64,000 nucleotides of DNA, from positions 276,633 through 340,632 of the forward strand of contig QLIY01000036.1 of assembly GCA_003260075.1 (NCBI GenBank), written 5' to 3'. This stretch comes from Phallusia mammillata (lineage: Eukaryota; Chordata; Ascidiacea; Phlebobranchia; Ascidiidae). The notes under the pieces are model-generated. The model made no database searches, had not been told where the DNA came from, and worked only from the letters and a program-made list of their open reading frames with translations. The translations under genes and the position numbers were made by a program. Shown in pieces: positions 48,721-61,528 of the stretch (positions are counted from its first letter, which is position 1; each line of letters starts with the position of its first letter).

Positions 48721-48916
48721 CATCTCACAACTTTTAATCCAAGTTCGCTGTGAAATGCACTTTTGGTTTGTGTAAACGCTCTGCGCGTTTGCATCAGTGC
48801 CTAATTTGCCAGTGCGCCTACAAAACTAATGTGAAAAACATTTATGATATCATTTTGTATTTCGATTTTGTATTTCGTGTTGTTTTTCCCACCAGTTATA
48901 GTTCTGTTAAAGCTTG

Positions 48917-49077
48917 TGTTGAGTTAAGTTTATTTCGCTTGGTGAAAGTACACATAGAGACAGAATGGCACAAACAATCACCAAGCCGGAAATAGCTGCG
49001 CAACGTTACAACGTTATGAAGCGCAAAACGGTGGAGGGCATAATTGGTGGTTGAACGCGATGCAGCTACACCGTATA
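48917..49077. repeat. Dispersed repeat, first copy
   Basis: The unit runs from GTGTTGAGTTAAG through TATTTCGCTTGGTGAAAG and AGCCGGAAATAGCTGCGCAA to GCAGCTACACCGTA. It is shared with 51071-51256 at about 85 percent identity by eye. The TTGAGTTGAG micro-repeat end and length suggest a SINE or MITE family. No target duplication was resolved. Confidence 0.7.
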
Positions 49078-49834
49078 TGCTTGACCATGATTTAAACACC
49101 TAATATGCGGGCACGAAAATAAATGGTAATTTAAGTTGAAAACTAACCAACACGAACCAATCGGGACCGCCTTCTAACAACTTTAGACCGATGACCAACA
49201 CGTTGTAAAACTTGACCATTCCATTATTGCTTGACCATGGAGTAGGACCTTTACCAACAAGAACCAATAAATCACGTCTTGTAAGAAATTCAAACCAGAG
49301 CAAAAATACCCTTATAAAACCTGACGCGAAAATAGATCGCCGCTCGCTGAAAGGACACAGTTAATTTTCCGACTGAAATCTCCCGATCGTTTGTAAACAT
49401 GTCAATAATGTCCACACGGCAGCGGATGTGCTTTTCGGTTCCGTGACGGAGATACATGGTTGCCACACCTTACATTTACACGACTGATACGTGATAGCAG
49501 ATAATAAATGACAGCAAGCAAAACACATAACTTTAATGCTATGCAATAAGTTGTAATGTTATTAGATGGCGATTCAACTAAACGAAAACAACAAACGCAT
49601 CCACAACACATATTGAAATTGATGCAAAGTTTTTTTTCAAGTATCAATGAATTTCATTTTATAGTTAAAAGGCAAAGTTTCTCAAAGACATTGCCTGCCC
49701 TACACCCATACATTTTACTTAAAACAGGAGAATACATTATTTCAAGAAGTGAAGTGCAATCATTTAAATGAAACCTTGATGACCCATGTGAAAAGAGAAA
49801 AGCAACGAAGAATTTGCAAATTCAAACTATTTAT
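49078..49834. other. Unassigned sequence
   Basis: AT-rich, with only short frames in several directions and no splice borders worth naming. I see nothing to annotate. Confidence 0.4.
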
Positions 49835-50105
49835 GAAAGCTGTTCATTTATGAAAGCTGGCGTTTTACAAAATCATGAACGTCAATCACCAAGAACTAAA
49901 CTGAATCGCAGGCTAAAACGTATACACGCTACTGAAAATACGCTTCAAACGTTGCCTGTAGGGGGGGGGGTTTTATGAAAGCTGTTCATTTATGAAAGCT
50001 GGCGTTTTTCAAAATCATGAACGTCAATCACCAAGAACTAAACTGAATCGCAGCCTAAAACGTATACACGCTACTGAAAATACGCTTCAAACGTTGCCTG
50101 TATCA
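49835..50105. repeat. Duplicated block around a G-run
   Basis: Sequence 49835-49960 is repeated at 49971-50105 with two or three substitutions, G at 49961-49970. Confidence 0.85.
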
Positions 50106-50723
50106 AACAACTAAATTTCTTACTATTTCAAAGGAAATTATGTTCCTCATAACATTTGCAGCTTGTGTTACTAAAATAACCGGTTTTACAAACAACTATA
50201 TCCTATTTCTGTACATTTTTAAAAACTGCTTAATATCGTAAACGCTTCCCCTAAAAAAATGAACTTGCATAAAATACCAAGACTGACCAAACTCATATAA
50301 ACAAAGCGGACTGCTATTGTTACTTAAAGTCTTACTGACAAAGCCGCAAACCAACGAAACCACGATACGATATTACAAGAAGCAATTTTCTTGTTCGTAT
50401 TTTCACTCAAAAGAACCGCTCAGCAGGAGACCGATTGCCGGAGTTTTTGTGAACGAAGCATCGGCACAGCAGGAACTCTAACAGCAAAGAAGAAAATTAC
50501 GATTTTACGATGACGGAGCGATACATGTAAAAGTCAAGCCTGTCGTTTAAGCGAGAAGTGAAAGCATTGTAAAACGGCAATGCTCGACTCCCTAATGCAA
50601 AATCCAATTTACAGTTCTATACATGTCGACATGTGCAAATGTATTTTACACAAACAAGGTAATATTTTTTAAGGTTTAAATTTACTGCGAATTGTGCATT
50701 CAGCGGAAATAATTTAAAGCTGC

Positions 50724-50933
50724 GCCTAAACTGTTTGTGTTTTTATCACCATACTTAAAGTTAAACGATTCGTATTCTACTATGAGAGTTATGCAAAACA
50801 CAGTAAACATGGATTTGAGAACGGGGGGGGGGCCTAAACTGTTTGTGTTTTTATCACCATACTTAAATTTAAACGATTCGTTTTCTACTATGAGAGTTAT
50901 GCAAAACACAGTAAACATGGATTTGAGAACCTT
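50724..50933. repeat. Duplicated block around a G-run
   Basis: Sequence 50724-50822 (GCCTAAACTGTTTGTG onward) recurs at 50832-50933 with two changes, G at 50823-50832. The right copy alone continues downstream. Confidence 0.85.
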
Positions 50934-51070
50934 GCTTTAAATTTAAATGGTTGTATTCATAGAAGACCACATTCTAAGTTAGATTTAAGACCAGCGTTTT
51001 AAGTATCGTACGCAAAATATCTTAAGCATTGTTACTCAATAACGTGAAATCAAATACCACATGCATCACT

Positions 51071-51256
51071 AGTTGAGTTGAGTTGAGTTGAGTTGAGTGT
51101 ATTTCGCTTGGTGAAAGAAAAAATAGCGACACAATAGCACTAAAAACAATAATCAAGCCGGAAATAGCTGCGCAACGTTAAAACGTTATTGAGCGCAAAG
51201 GGGGGGGGGACACAATTTGTGGATGATACCAAAACGCGCCGCAGCTACACCGTAAG
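51071..51256. repeat. Dispersed repeat, second copy
   Basis: Begins with four TTGAGT/GAGTTGAGTTGAG units, then TATTTCGCTTGGTGAAAG, and ends GCAGCTACACCGTAAG, as in 48917-49077. A G-run at 51200-51209 interrupts it at GAGCGCAAA, where the first copy reads ACGGTGGAGGGC, so the join lies inside the element. Confidence 0.7.
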
Positions 51257-52147
51257 TTAAGTTGTCTGTTTCTGAAACAACACATTTTCTTTCAAAATGC
51301 TAACACTACGAACAAACACTTCTGAATAAACTCTGCATGTAAACAGCTCGCAAAAAACAGCAACGCTTTGAAGCTACGTGCACGATATAAATTCCATTGG
51401 ATTCCCTCACAGTATAGGCTGCTTGTTGAACACGAAAACCTGTGTCTTACGAAAGTATTAGGGCGACTGCAACATGGCTGGGAACAAGGGTTTCTTTCAT
51501 GGGGAAGAGACGTCAACATAACACGCGTCCCCTTGTAAGGAAGGTAGTTAGTCAACAGAATTTGTATCGACCAGCCAAACTGGGAAAGCGCATAAAAGAA
51601 GGAATTTTCAGCACTGTTTTCTAGTTTTTTTGTGTTCACGCTTCTCTTCATTACAAATGTATTACGTTATCTGACCCTTAGTTAATTGATTTGGGAGATA
51701 ATTCTCTATTCTGTTACCATTCTTGTAACGATATCCACCTTAAATAATATATATCTCTATTTTGGAAACGTTTATTTCCAGACTACCCAAATAAACGTTT
51801 CCAAACTTGTATCTTTACTCTTGCTATGCTTGTTGGTATAATACAAAACTGAAACTCGTAGGTTTAAAAGTTTTTCTACATAACGGTAACTGTTTTTTAA
51901 CGAATACCTGCACTGGCTATTGAAATTAGGCCTATTGCGTACATTTCACATTATTTAGGCAGCAGCGTCGCATTTATTTTGTCAATCGGCTGTAACACAA
52001 GGAAGAAGATACGAGTGTTTTACCGGTGCAAAGGAGAAACGAGACCAAAAATTCCCTTTGCTTTCAAACGTCCGGCAAGCACTTATAACAGAGAGTGCTG
52101 TTTGGCCCCTAAAGACCCGAAGAGGAAGTGTAAACATCCTAACTCAA

Positions 52148-52461
52148 TAGGAGATGTACATTTTAAACAGGCTCGTCTGAAGCGCACGGTTGACTTTCTA
52201 GTTGTTGTGAATGTCACTTATGTGTGGATAAAGAGCCACACTTGCCTCGTGGAGTAAAAAAAAGTGCTACACATCTTTATCAATTGGTTTTTGTACTGGT
52301 CAGTGGGGGGGGGGAAGATGTACATTTTAAACAGGCTCGTCTGAAAGGCACGATTGACTTTCTAGTTGTTGTGAATGTCACTTATGTGTGGATGAAGAGC
52401 CTCGTGGAGTAAAAAAAGTGCTACACATCTTTATCAATTGGTTTTTGTACTGGTCAGTTTA
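52148..52461. repeat. Duplicated block around a G-run
   Basis: Sequence 52148-52304 is repeated at 52315-52461, including GATGTACATTTTAAACAGGC. Differences are a small deletion and several substitutions. G at 52305-52314. Confidence 0.85.
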
Positions 52462-52717
52462 GACTTTTAGACGAAACGGATTGAGAGCAGATGTCAAAAT
52501 TGACGCTAAACATTTGGGTTTTTCAAATTTTTCTACTTTGAAATAATTATTCTAAGTGTTTTGTTTCCAGACACTTTACTTCCAACGACCAAAGCACTCG
52601 ACCGCGATTTCTGTGTACAGTTAACAATGTTTCGTTGACTGTGTATGTCTAATTTTTTTGCAGAATAAGTAGGGGATGTCTCATCAACAGGAATAAACTC
52701 GACCCAACATAAACGCT

Positions 52718-54181
52718 CAACCAAACTAACCGAAAAGTACTGTTCGAATCTAAAAAAAATGCTGCAGTTATATGCATACATCATTACGCTAGTTCTACAA
52801 AAGCATTCATAATGCTTAAATAACGTGCTTGAATTGCAACAAAACTATGAGAAAAATAGGAATGAACTGAACTCAAGGGATCAGAAAGCGATTCGTCCTT
52901 CATGTTAATAATAGTTAAATCAAAACAACGACTAGATCAGAAGAATTTAAATGCGCCGTTAAAAAAGACAAGCTCAACAGAATATATAACGTTAAACTGT
53001 TGCAACTGTGCAGTTAAATTCTAAGCTCGCTCGCTGCAAAAACATTTCCCAAAGTGGCGCAGCTTAAGCCAATTATCTACGCAATAAAATTTCCCTTCGG
53101 ACCTGGGAAATCCAAAAAACGGTGGCAATAAATAATTTGCTGCGGGAGAGAGCGGTTTGGAGCCACAAGACGGGTGTGAGTCACTAAAACAGCAAACCCG
53201 AGGGAAACCATAATCTGGAGCTTGTTTTTCTCACCACAATAGCGGATTTGTGGTCAGAACTAGTGGATTTATAAACCCACAACATGCTGCCACACGCGGT
53301 TGAGTTGATACAGGCAACACCAAGTATAATTAAAAGATAATTACCTAGCAACTATGAACTGTTATCGACGTGAAACAGTTCTTCACGAATTAGTGTAATC
53401 TATGAGGAATTATAATTGTTAGAATTAAATTGAATTATTTAAAATGGGGGGGGGGCAAACTAACCGAAAAGTACTGTTCGAATCTAAAAAAAATTGCTGC
53501 AGTTATATACATACATCATTACGCTAGTTCTGCAAAAGTATTCATAATGCTTAACTAACTTGCTTGAATTGCAACAAACTATGAGAAAATGGGAATGAAC
53601 TGAACTCAAGGGATCAAAAAGTGATTTGTCCTTCATGTTAATAATAGTTAAATCAAAACAACGACTAGATCAGAAGAATTTAAATGCGCCGTTAAAAAAG
53701 ACAAGCTCAACAGAATATATAACGTTAAACTGTTGCAACTGTGCAGTTAAATTCTAAGCTCGCTCGCTGCAAAAACATTTCCCAAAGTGGCGCAGCTTAA
53801 GCCAATTATCTACGCAATAAAATTTCCCTTCGGACCTGGGAAATCCAAAAAACGGTGGCAATAAATAATTTGCTGCGGGAGAGAGCGGTTTGGAGCCACA
53901 AGACGGGTGTGAGTCACTAAAACAGCAAACCCGAGGGAAACCATAATCTGGAGCTTGTTTTTCTCACCACAATAGCGGGTTTGTGGTCAGAAGCAGTGGA
54001 TTTTTAAACCCACAACATGCTGCTACACGCAGTTGAGTTGATACAGACGACACCACGTACAATTAAAAGATAATTACCTAGCAACTATGAACTGTTATCG
54101 ATGTGAAACAATTCTTCACGAATTGGTGTAATCTATAAAGAATTATAATTGTTAGAGTAAAATTGAATTATTTGAAATGCC
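52718..54181. repeat. 730-bp duplication around a G-run
   Basis: The block 52718-53445 is repeated as 53456-54181. They differ at about 2-3 percent of positions plus one- and two-base indels. G at 53446-53455. No gene is recognised inside. The left copy ends and the right copy starts exactly at the run, as expected for two allelic contigs overlapping end to end. Confidence 0.9.
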
Positions 54182-54184
54182 GAA

Positions 54185-54629
54185 AAAACCAAATATTTGT
54201 TTAAAATTGTTTTGTAGGACTGAATTAAGACAATAAAACAAATTTTCTCTGCACTTTACGTTAGTTTGTAATGAGCCACACGTATAGCAAATGGATTAGA
54301 ACAGCGGACAGGCCTTTGCACACCGTTATGTATTACGTGGTTAGGTTTGCTCAACCTACATTTAAAGCGTAAATATACAAAACAAATCAGCGCAAAAGTG
54401 GGGGGGGGGTAAAAGACCAAATATTTGTTTAAAATCGTTTTGTAGGACTGAATTGAGACAATATAAAACAAATTTTCTCTGCACTTTACGTTAGTTTGTA
54501 ATGAGCCATACGTATAGCAAATGGATTTGAACAGCGGACAGGCCTTTGCACAACGTGTTGCATTAGGTGGTTAGGTTTGCACAACCTACATTTAAAGCGT
54601 AAATATACAAAACAAATCAGCGCAAAAGT
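54185..54629. repeat. Duplicated block between two G-runs
   Basis: Sequence 54185-54399 recurs at 54410-54629 with a few percent difference. G-runs at 54400-54409 and 54630-54640 follow the identical AGCGCAAAAGT in both copies. Confidence 0.85.
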
Positions 54630-54643
54630 GGGGGGGGGGGCAA

Positions 54644-54838
54644 GAGTGACTAAACACATAGTATATAAAGGTGACTAAACAACCAGTATATAAAGGTGAC
54701 TTTACAAATATTATATTAAAGTGACTATACACTTAGTACATAAAGGTGACAAAACAACCAGTATACAAAGGTGGCTTTACAAACCATATGTGAAGGCGAC
54801 TTTGTACATAGTATATATAAAGGTGAGCATACACTTTG
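54644..54838. repeat. Minisatellite, GTGACTAAACA.CCAGTATATAAAG unit
   Basis: Seven or so imperfect copies of a 25-30 base unit (GGTGACT..ACA...AGTATATAAA). A second stretch of the same array is at 55190-55345. Because 54641-54895 parallels 55190-55490, the two may be alleles of one array. Confidence 0.8.
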
Positions 54839-54895
54839 AACAAAAGTACCTTGCTGTTGTTTCGTATTTAGCTCTCTAATAAGATTGAGGTCAAC

Positions 54896-55118
54896 GGGGG
54901 GGGGGGTAAAGCGTATAAACGCTGCCAGCTATTCGTGTTGCTAGCCAACCGTTTTAAACCTTCTGCAATTTAAGGACATGATGACATCATTGCGTAAGTG
55001 GATTCAGAGTCACTCGTGCGTAACCACGGGGGGGGGGCTTTTGATCAGTAAATTCTATAACGCTTGTATTGTAAGCAGATGTTATGACAAATGCTTATTT
55101 TTCACATGGGGGGGGGGG
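54896..55118. other. Three G-runs joining short fragments
   Basis: G at 54896-54906, 55028-55037 and 55108-55118. The fragment 54907-55027 repeats 55537-55656, and 55038-55107 repeats about 55818-55885. The continuous version is the downstream sequence 55190-55900. Confidence 0.8.
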
Positions 55119-55189
55119 TTCCCTTCTATACAGAATTTAAATACAAAATTAACCAATAATCACGGCAATTAAAGGTTTGTTTACACTCA

Positions 55190-55345
55190 GTATATAACAT
55201 ATGACTTGACACACAATATATAAGAGTGACTAAACACTTAGTACATAAAGGTGACTAAACAACCAGTATATAAAGGTGGATTTACAAACCATATGTGAAG
55301 GTGACTTTGTACATAGTATATAAAGGTGAGCATACACTTGGAACA
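55190..55345. repeat. Minisatellite, second stretch
   Basis: Same 25-30 base unit as 54644-54838 (GTGACTAAACA, AGTATATAAAGG), about five copies, in what appears to be the continuous allele. Confidence 0.75.
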
Positions 55346-55909
55346 AAAAGAATCAAGCGCAATTAGTAGCTATTAAGTCCAAAATACTTAAAACCCGCAA
55401 AAATGCCCACAACTTCCTAAACCATCGGCCAAAGTGCCTTGCTGTTGTTTCGTATTTAGCTCTCTAATAAGATTGAGGTCAACGATAAGATTATTGAAGC
55501 ACATAAGGCTTTCGACGTTGCAAGATCCTGGAATGCAAAGCGTATAAACGCTGCCAGCTATTCGTGTTGCTCGCCAACCGTTTTAAACCTTCTGCAATTT
55601 AAGGACACGATGACATCATTGCGTAAGTGGATTCAGAGTCACTCGTGCGTAACCACATTGTTACGATTCCTCACTTCGCAAAAATGTTACCCATTTCCCC
55701 ACCTCTCTTTCACTGACATGAGAAGCAGTCGATAAAACAGAAAACAAGCAAGGTTAAGTGTAAACGATTACTGGTTAATGAGGATATATTAAGGCAAAAC
55801 ATTATTCATGAATATTTTTTATCAGTATATTCTATATCGCTTGTATTGTAAGCAGATGTTATGACAAATGCTTATTTTTCACATGAATTCAAATGTGAAA
55901 TAGTTACGT

Positions 55910-58900
55910 GTTTAATTTTCACGGTTATTCATATCATAGTTCACAACAGGCATGTTGTTTGAGTGACAAACGTTACTTTATAAACTGCATGAAAACCGGA
56001 ATGCTAAATAGGGAAACAGGTTCCAAAGGACAAATTCTGCATAAAATTTTGGAATATATATTTCGCCTTATAGAATTGGCATCATCAGTTCCTTATTCAA
56101 ATAGAATCAAAAATTTTCCAAAGTTTACTCCTGTAACCCCCATGTAGCAAACCTAGTTAAACCAGTTAAAGTTGCTTCAATGGAAACAAAAGTATTTGCG
56201 CAAAAGTTAAACTGACAACCCTGAACGGAATGCGGGCACGAAAAAATGACCAGGTTGACCGATACAAAAAGAGAAAAACCAAAACACAGAGCTCATTTAG
56301 GAGACGCGCATCATCGATTTTCATGTTGTTCTTGTAGTTTTCGCGTCAGTGCGTTTAAAAACACTGGTTGGCTAACTCAAAAATGCCAAGACCGCCGGTT
56401 TGGTACCCTCAGGCGGCAGAAGCTAAGAGTGCATAGGAGGGGGGGGGGAGAAGCTAGGAGTGCAGAGGAATGCCGAAAAAATGCGTTTAAATGTCCTGCG
56501 CTATGTCCTAACGTGAGCTGCTGTGGGTTGGGCAAGCGACGACGGATTGCTGGGCTCAACCTGACAATGGATACCCTCAAAATATCGTAAGCAAACCTTA
56601 AGTGTTTGATTTAACGTGCTTTGTTTACAGCTTATTCTATTTGCCTGTAGCGTGATTTTAAAACTGTTTTTAAGCCCGTACATTTCTCCTTAGTAGCTGG
56701 TAAGGAGTTTTTTTATATTTTGATATGGACCAACGCACACATATATAGAATATGTGTGGTTTCACTTTAACAAACACTTCTTCGGCGCCCTTGCAATATC
56801 TCTGCCCAGTTTGACAGAAAAAACAAACAATCAAATTAAGCACCATATTAATCAAACTAACAGCTAACACGTGTTGTTAACCAAATCTAAACATGTGAAA
56901 ACATCACAAAAATCTCATAAAACGCGATTTTAGCTAGTTGGCCACTTCATCTAACCTTAGAATATTTTAACAACACCAAAAACTACTAGTTACTTGTACT
57001 AGTTCGGTGTTAGAGTTTACATTTTTGTTGTATCAGTTTTACTTTATGTGAACAGTTGCCCGATCTCAAGTATGTGTTATTGTTATTCATCTGAACTTAA
57101 TTTATAAGCACATCCAAAACTTATCCAACTGTTTTTTACGTGATCTTTACCAAATTGTTATCTATGAAAGTCTTTAACACAACCAACAACGGTATACAGT
57201 TTCATTAGAAACATAGTTTAGGTAGCAATCTTGCAACATACAGTTTTGACAGACTGTAACACATAATTACGAATTTACCAACAATTTACTACAGTTTACG
57301 ATCTGATATGATACAGAGAACAACATTTAACGTTAATGTTCTTTAGCACTTGCAACTCTTGCATTAGGTATCTAAAACACAACAATCCACGCTATCTCAT
57401 CTAAAACACTGAAAACTAACTAGGTCTGTACTAGTTCAACTCAACATTTCAGCAACTGTACAAGACTCCCCTCTACTGCAAACCTGTAAAACGCGAAAGA
57501 CGCTTTTTTGAAACCTATTTCACAGTTTTCCCAAAGGCACATTGTGCTTTCGTCATTGCGGTTTAGAGCAATTAGCTCGCAACGCGCCAACTCAACGATA
57601 AAATACCTTACTCTTAAAATAATAGCTAGCAATGCACATGTACTATAATATATAGAGTCAAAAATTCGCAATTTTTTACATTAAATTATCCTATTCGGCG
57701 TTTCCAAAAACTATAAATGTCAGATAAAAATCTGACCCTAAAATAGCAGCGTTTGTCACCTTTTAACGTGTGGCCCTATTTCAGACGATCTAAATGCTTT
57801 TCTCGGTAGATAAACGACACCATTGTACTGTATTAAAGTGCGGACCTGCAATAGCACGATTGTAGAAGGGGAGATTTTTCCTTCGAAAAGTGGCGCGCAG
57901 CAATAATGACGTAATGCTACCGGTTGCTGACGAAATAATTACCCACAAAAATGCGTGCAACGTTAATGCAGAGCAGCGCGAAGCGTCACGGTGAAATATC
58001 TGGAATATTTGCGGGGGAGAAGCTGCTCAAAACGTCGCCAACTTAACTTTAAATTCCTGTGGTCTTTTTTTCCTGTAATGGGAAGTTGCAATGCATGAAA
58101 AGAATTGCGCAATTTCCCATACCTGTCGGTAAACAATGTTATTCGGCAATATATCACAGTAACGTGGTACTGTATAGGTATTTTAAGTCATGACGTATAG
58201 GTATTTAGGAGATTAGGGCTTGGAACTGCGCCTAGACAATGATTTTGCTCGAAAACGTAATTAATTTTGCCGTAATTGTACTTCTCCAAAATTTTTGCTT
58301 TTTGCTGTAATCTAAGACGAAAATCGAAAGACTAAAGTGTTTCGGGGTTCATAGTGAGCGAGCTTCGTGCAGTCAACCATGTCAATGCATTTGTAAATAG
58401 TTTTATTGAGTCAACATGTATTAAAAAGACCTAGCTCTATCTTTAGAGCGGCTTCCTTTAACATTTTTTTTAAATTTAAGCTCTTTCCCGGGGTAACTCC
58501 TTAACTGAAAATTCCTTCCAGTATCCAGCGTTGCTCAAAGGCTATTTACAAAAAAAGAAACACTACCTTTTTGCGGTTAACCCATACAATCAAAGATCAA
58601 TTAATCTGACCGCAAACCAGCGCTTCCAACAAAAGACCATTTGTTAGCTGGTTAAGTGGAATTCGGCGAACGGTTGCTCAGAAACAATTTTAACCGCAGC
58701 TCCTAATAAAACCGCTTGTCCACTTGTAAGTTGAAGACTGCCACTGATAGATTTCTGTTTGTGATATGACAAGTGTAAGCCAATGTATTTAAGGTTCAAC
58801 CATTTTAAGACCTTGAGTACGAATGAAATCTGAGAGGTACCAATACCAAACCACACAATTTGTAACTTAACAGTACAACACTATGGCTCCGAAGATAAAA

Positions 58901-59400
58901 TGAACATTCAAGCGCGCTAATACAAGGTCTGTGTTCTTGGGTAACCAAAACCAAATATTAAAGAAGTAGAGGTGAAACAAAAATTGAAAGAGTTAAGATG
59001 AGCAGATAAAATACAACAACACGGCCTTATGGAAAGCTTCGATGTAGCTCTGACGCAGTAAAGCTATTTAATACAAATTTGTATTGTTGCATACACAAAT
59101 GAAGTATAATGTTATCAAATAAAATGAAAAAGGGCAATGAAGGAAGAGTGTAAATCGGAAACACCAACACAGTTTGTTAAGGAAAGTATAAAGAGCTCTT
59201 CTTGACAAAATATCTGTTTAAATGTGCGCAATATTATTTTTTTCCGCGTATTGGTAACAGTATATTATTTAGACACCTAAGATATCATACAGTCATCCAA
59301 TATAACAAAATAAGCATTCATCCACCAACCAACGAGCTTAGAGATTCTAGTATAAAGTTTGAAGTATAGGCTATTATAAACGAAACTTACACACTTCGTA
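55910..59400. other. AT-rich region without a recognised gene
   Basis: Includes one G-run at 56439-56448 flanked by a short repeat (AGAAGCTA.GAGTGCA on both sides). Several frames of 60-115 codons exist, but none has splice borders or a family signature. A slightly GC-richer stretch lies at 57860-58050. Confidence 0.4.
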
Positions 59401-59425
59401 GATTAAGAGTTTAATATTAATAAGA

Positions 59426-61458
59426 TTATGGATTCAGTGTCTGGAGTACTTGCTCGCGAAACCGGCCAAGAATATCTTCATAAGGTTCCCATATCGAGCC
59501 CAGAAAGCGGTCACATACGGCAACTGGATCCGAAGATATACATGCCATCTGTTTCAACACTAAAAGACACAAACAAATACTTATACGTGTTAAACATAGG
59601 ACAAGTATCTTGTGCATATAGGACAACACAGACTATGTCAAAGTAAGGACTAAGGCATTGGACCCTTTCGAGTACGAATCAGTTTTTTTTAGGTTGTGTG
59701 ACCGTCTCAGACTGTTAAAAACCTATTGCGCCACACTGCGGATATAACTGGGAATGTCTTGCTCGGTTTGCGGATTTTATAGCAAAAAATATGGTTGGAA
59801 TTACTGTAATATGATGTGGGTTATTAAACAAAGTTCGGTAATTAGCATATCCAGGCCTTTACTTAAAGAGCTCTTTCTTACAGTGCAATGTTTTATTCTC
59901 GTGTTTATTACATAATCAGTCAGTTTTACCCTTTCTTTACTGTTGTGCGTCACCAAGTTACATCCCTTCTGTTTCTGTTTTAACTGTCGAATAGCGTATT
60001 TTTGCTCAGTCAGTTTTAGATCGAGGAATACATATTTCGTGTTAATTGCATCATCAGTTCATAATTCGTATGAAAACCGTCTATTTGTTTCACTTTCAAT
60101 ATCGTCAGCCAAGCCTTGCTGGTGCTGTTAATGGTTTCTCATCCCTTACTAAAACTGTTGGTCTTGATTTTTTCACCCGGTGTGTGAAAGAAAAGTTATA
60201 GCAAATAATATAATATAACTTCGGTATACTACAGCACACTGTATCAGAGTTGTAACCGGGGGGGGGGGGCCTTGATTTTTTCACCCGGTGTGTGAAAGAA
60301 AAGTTATAGCAAATATAACTTCGGTATACTACAGCACACTGTATCAGAGTTGTAACCGGGTCTGAAATCGGAGTCCGATCCCGGCCGGATTCGAAAGTAC
60401 CAGCCAGAAAACCGACCCGAACCCGAATAGTTTTTAAGAAGCGCGTTTGGGCCGGAAAGTTCGATTGACAGACGTATACATTGAATTTTGAAACCACAGG
60501 AAAGACCAAGACAACAAAGACAATAGGCAATTGGTCTTAAACAAGGCGTCTTATGGCTGTTTAAAATTAGGTCAGGTCCAGCAACTGGCTACTTAGCCAG
60601 TCAAGTTTATTCAAAAACGTACTGACACACAAGTTAAAAGTCCTAAGCCCGAACCTGGTCCAAAAAGCTAGGCCCGACTTACAACTCTGCACTATATCTC
60701 GAAACAGTTGCGAAATGTTTTGGTAACCTACCGCTTGTCTGTTCAGCCCATTTTCCAGGTGTTACTTCTGCTTCATTGAGTGAAGTTATGAGAAACAGAT
60801 TGGCATCTTCTCCCAGTAAAGTTTGAATCACCAGAGCAAAAATGTCCGGCCCTGAAATAGGAAGGAAAGCCATGGTAACCGTTGTTAAGTAGCGGATAAT
60901 TGTTTAGTTACCAGGTTACACGTAACCGATAGAAGTGAAGCAACGTTTTTGTCACTAATAAACTATCGAAATGTTTAATACCGATCTTCGGCCGCATGTG
61001 AAAATGTGAGTTATGAGTCCAAATAGGTTATCTAAGACCAGATTATGATAGTACGCCAGGCTCATTAAAGGCGTCAAACCAAGGCACCGAAAAATCATCA
61101 ACTAAGCTACACAGGCAATCAAACAGAATTTTCAGGCGATCCAACTTTGGGTCATGACCTATAGTATGGGAAACACTGTTCTAAATCGTGAACCCGAAAT
61201 CCGGCCCGAATCATTTTTAAGAAGCCCGTTTAGGCCCGAAAGTTTGATCGACAGGCATATACATTGAAGCCTCAGGAACAACCAAGACAACAAACACAAT
61301 AGACAATTGGCCTGTCACAATGCGTTTTAGGGCTGTTTGACATCCCGTCAACATGCAACTTAGGCAGTTTAATTTTTTTTTTAAAGTACAGACACAGAGC
61401 TTAAATCGTGGAACCCTCAACAGTTATGCTTGAAAACTTACGTGTTAGGGACAAGCCA

Positions 61459-61528
<70 letters not shown>

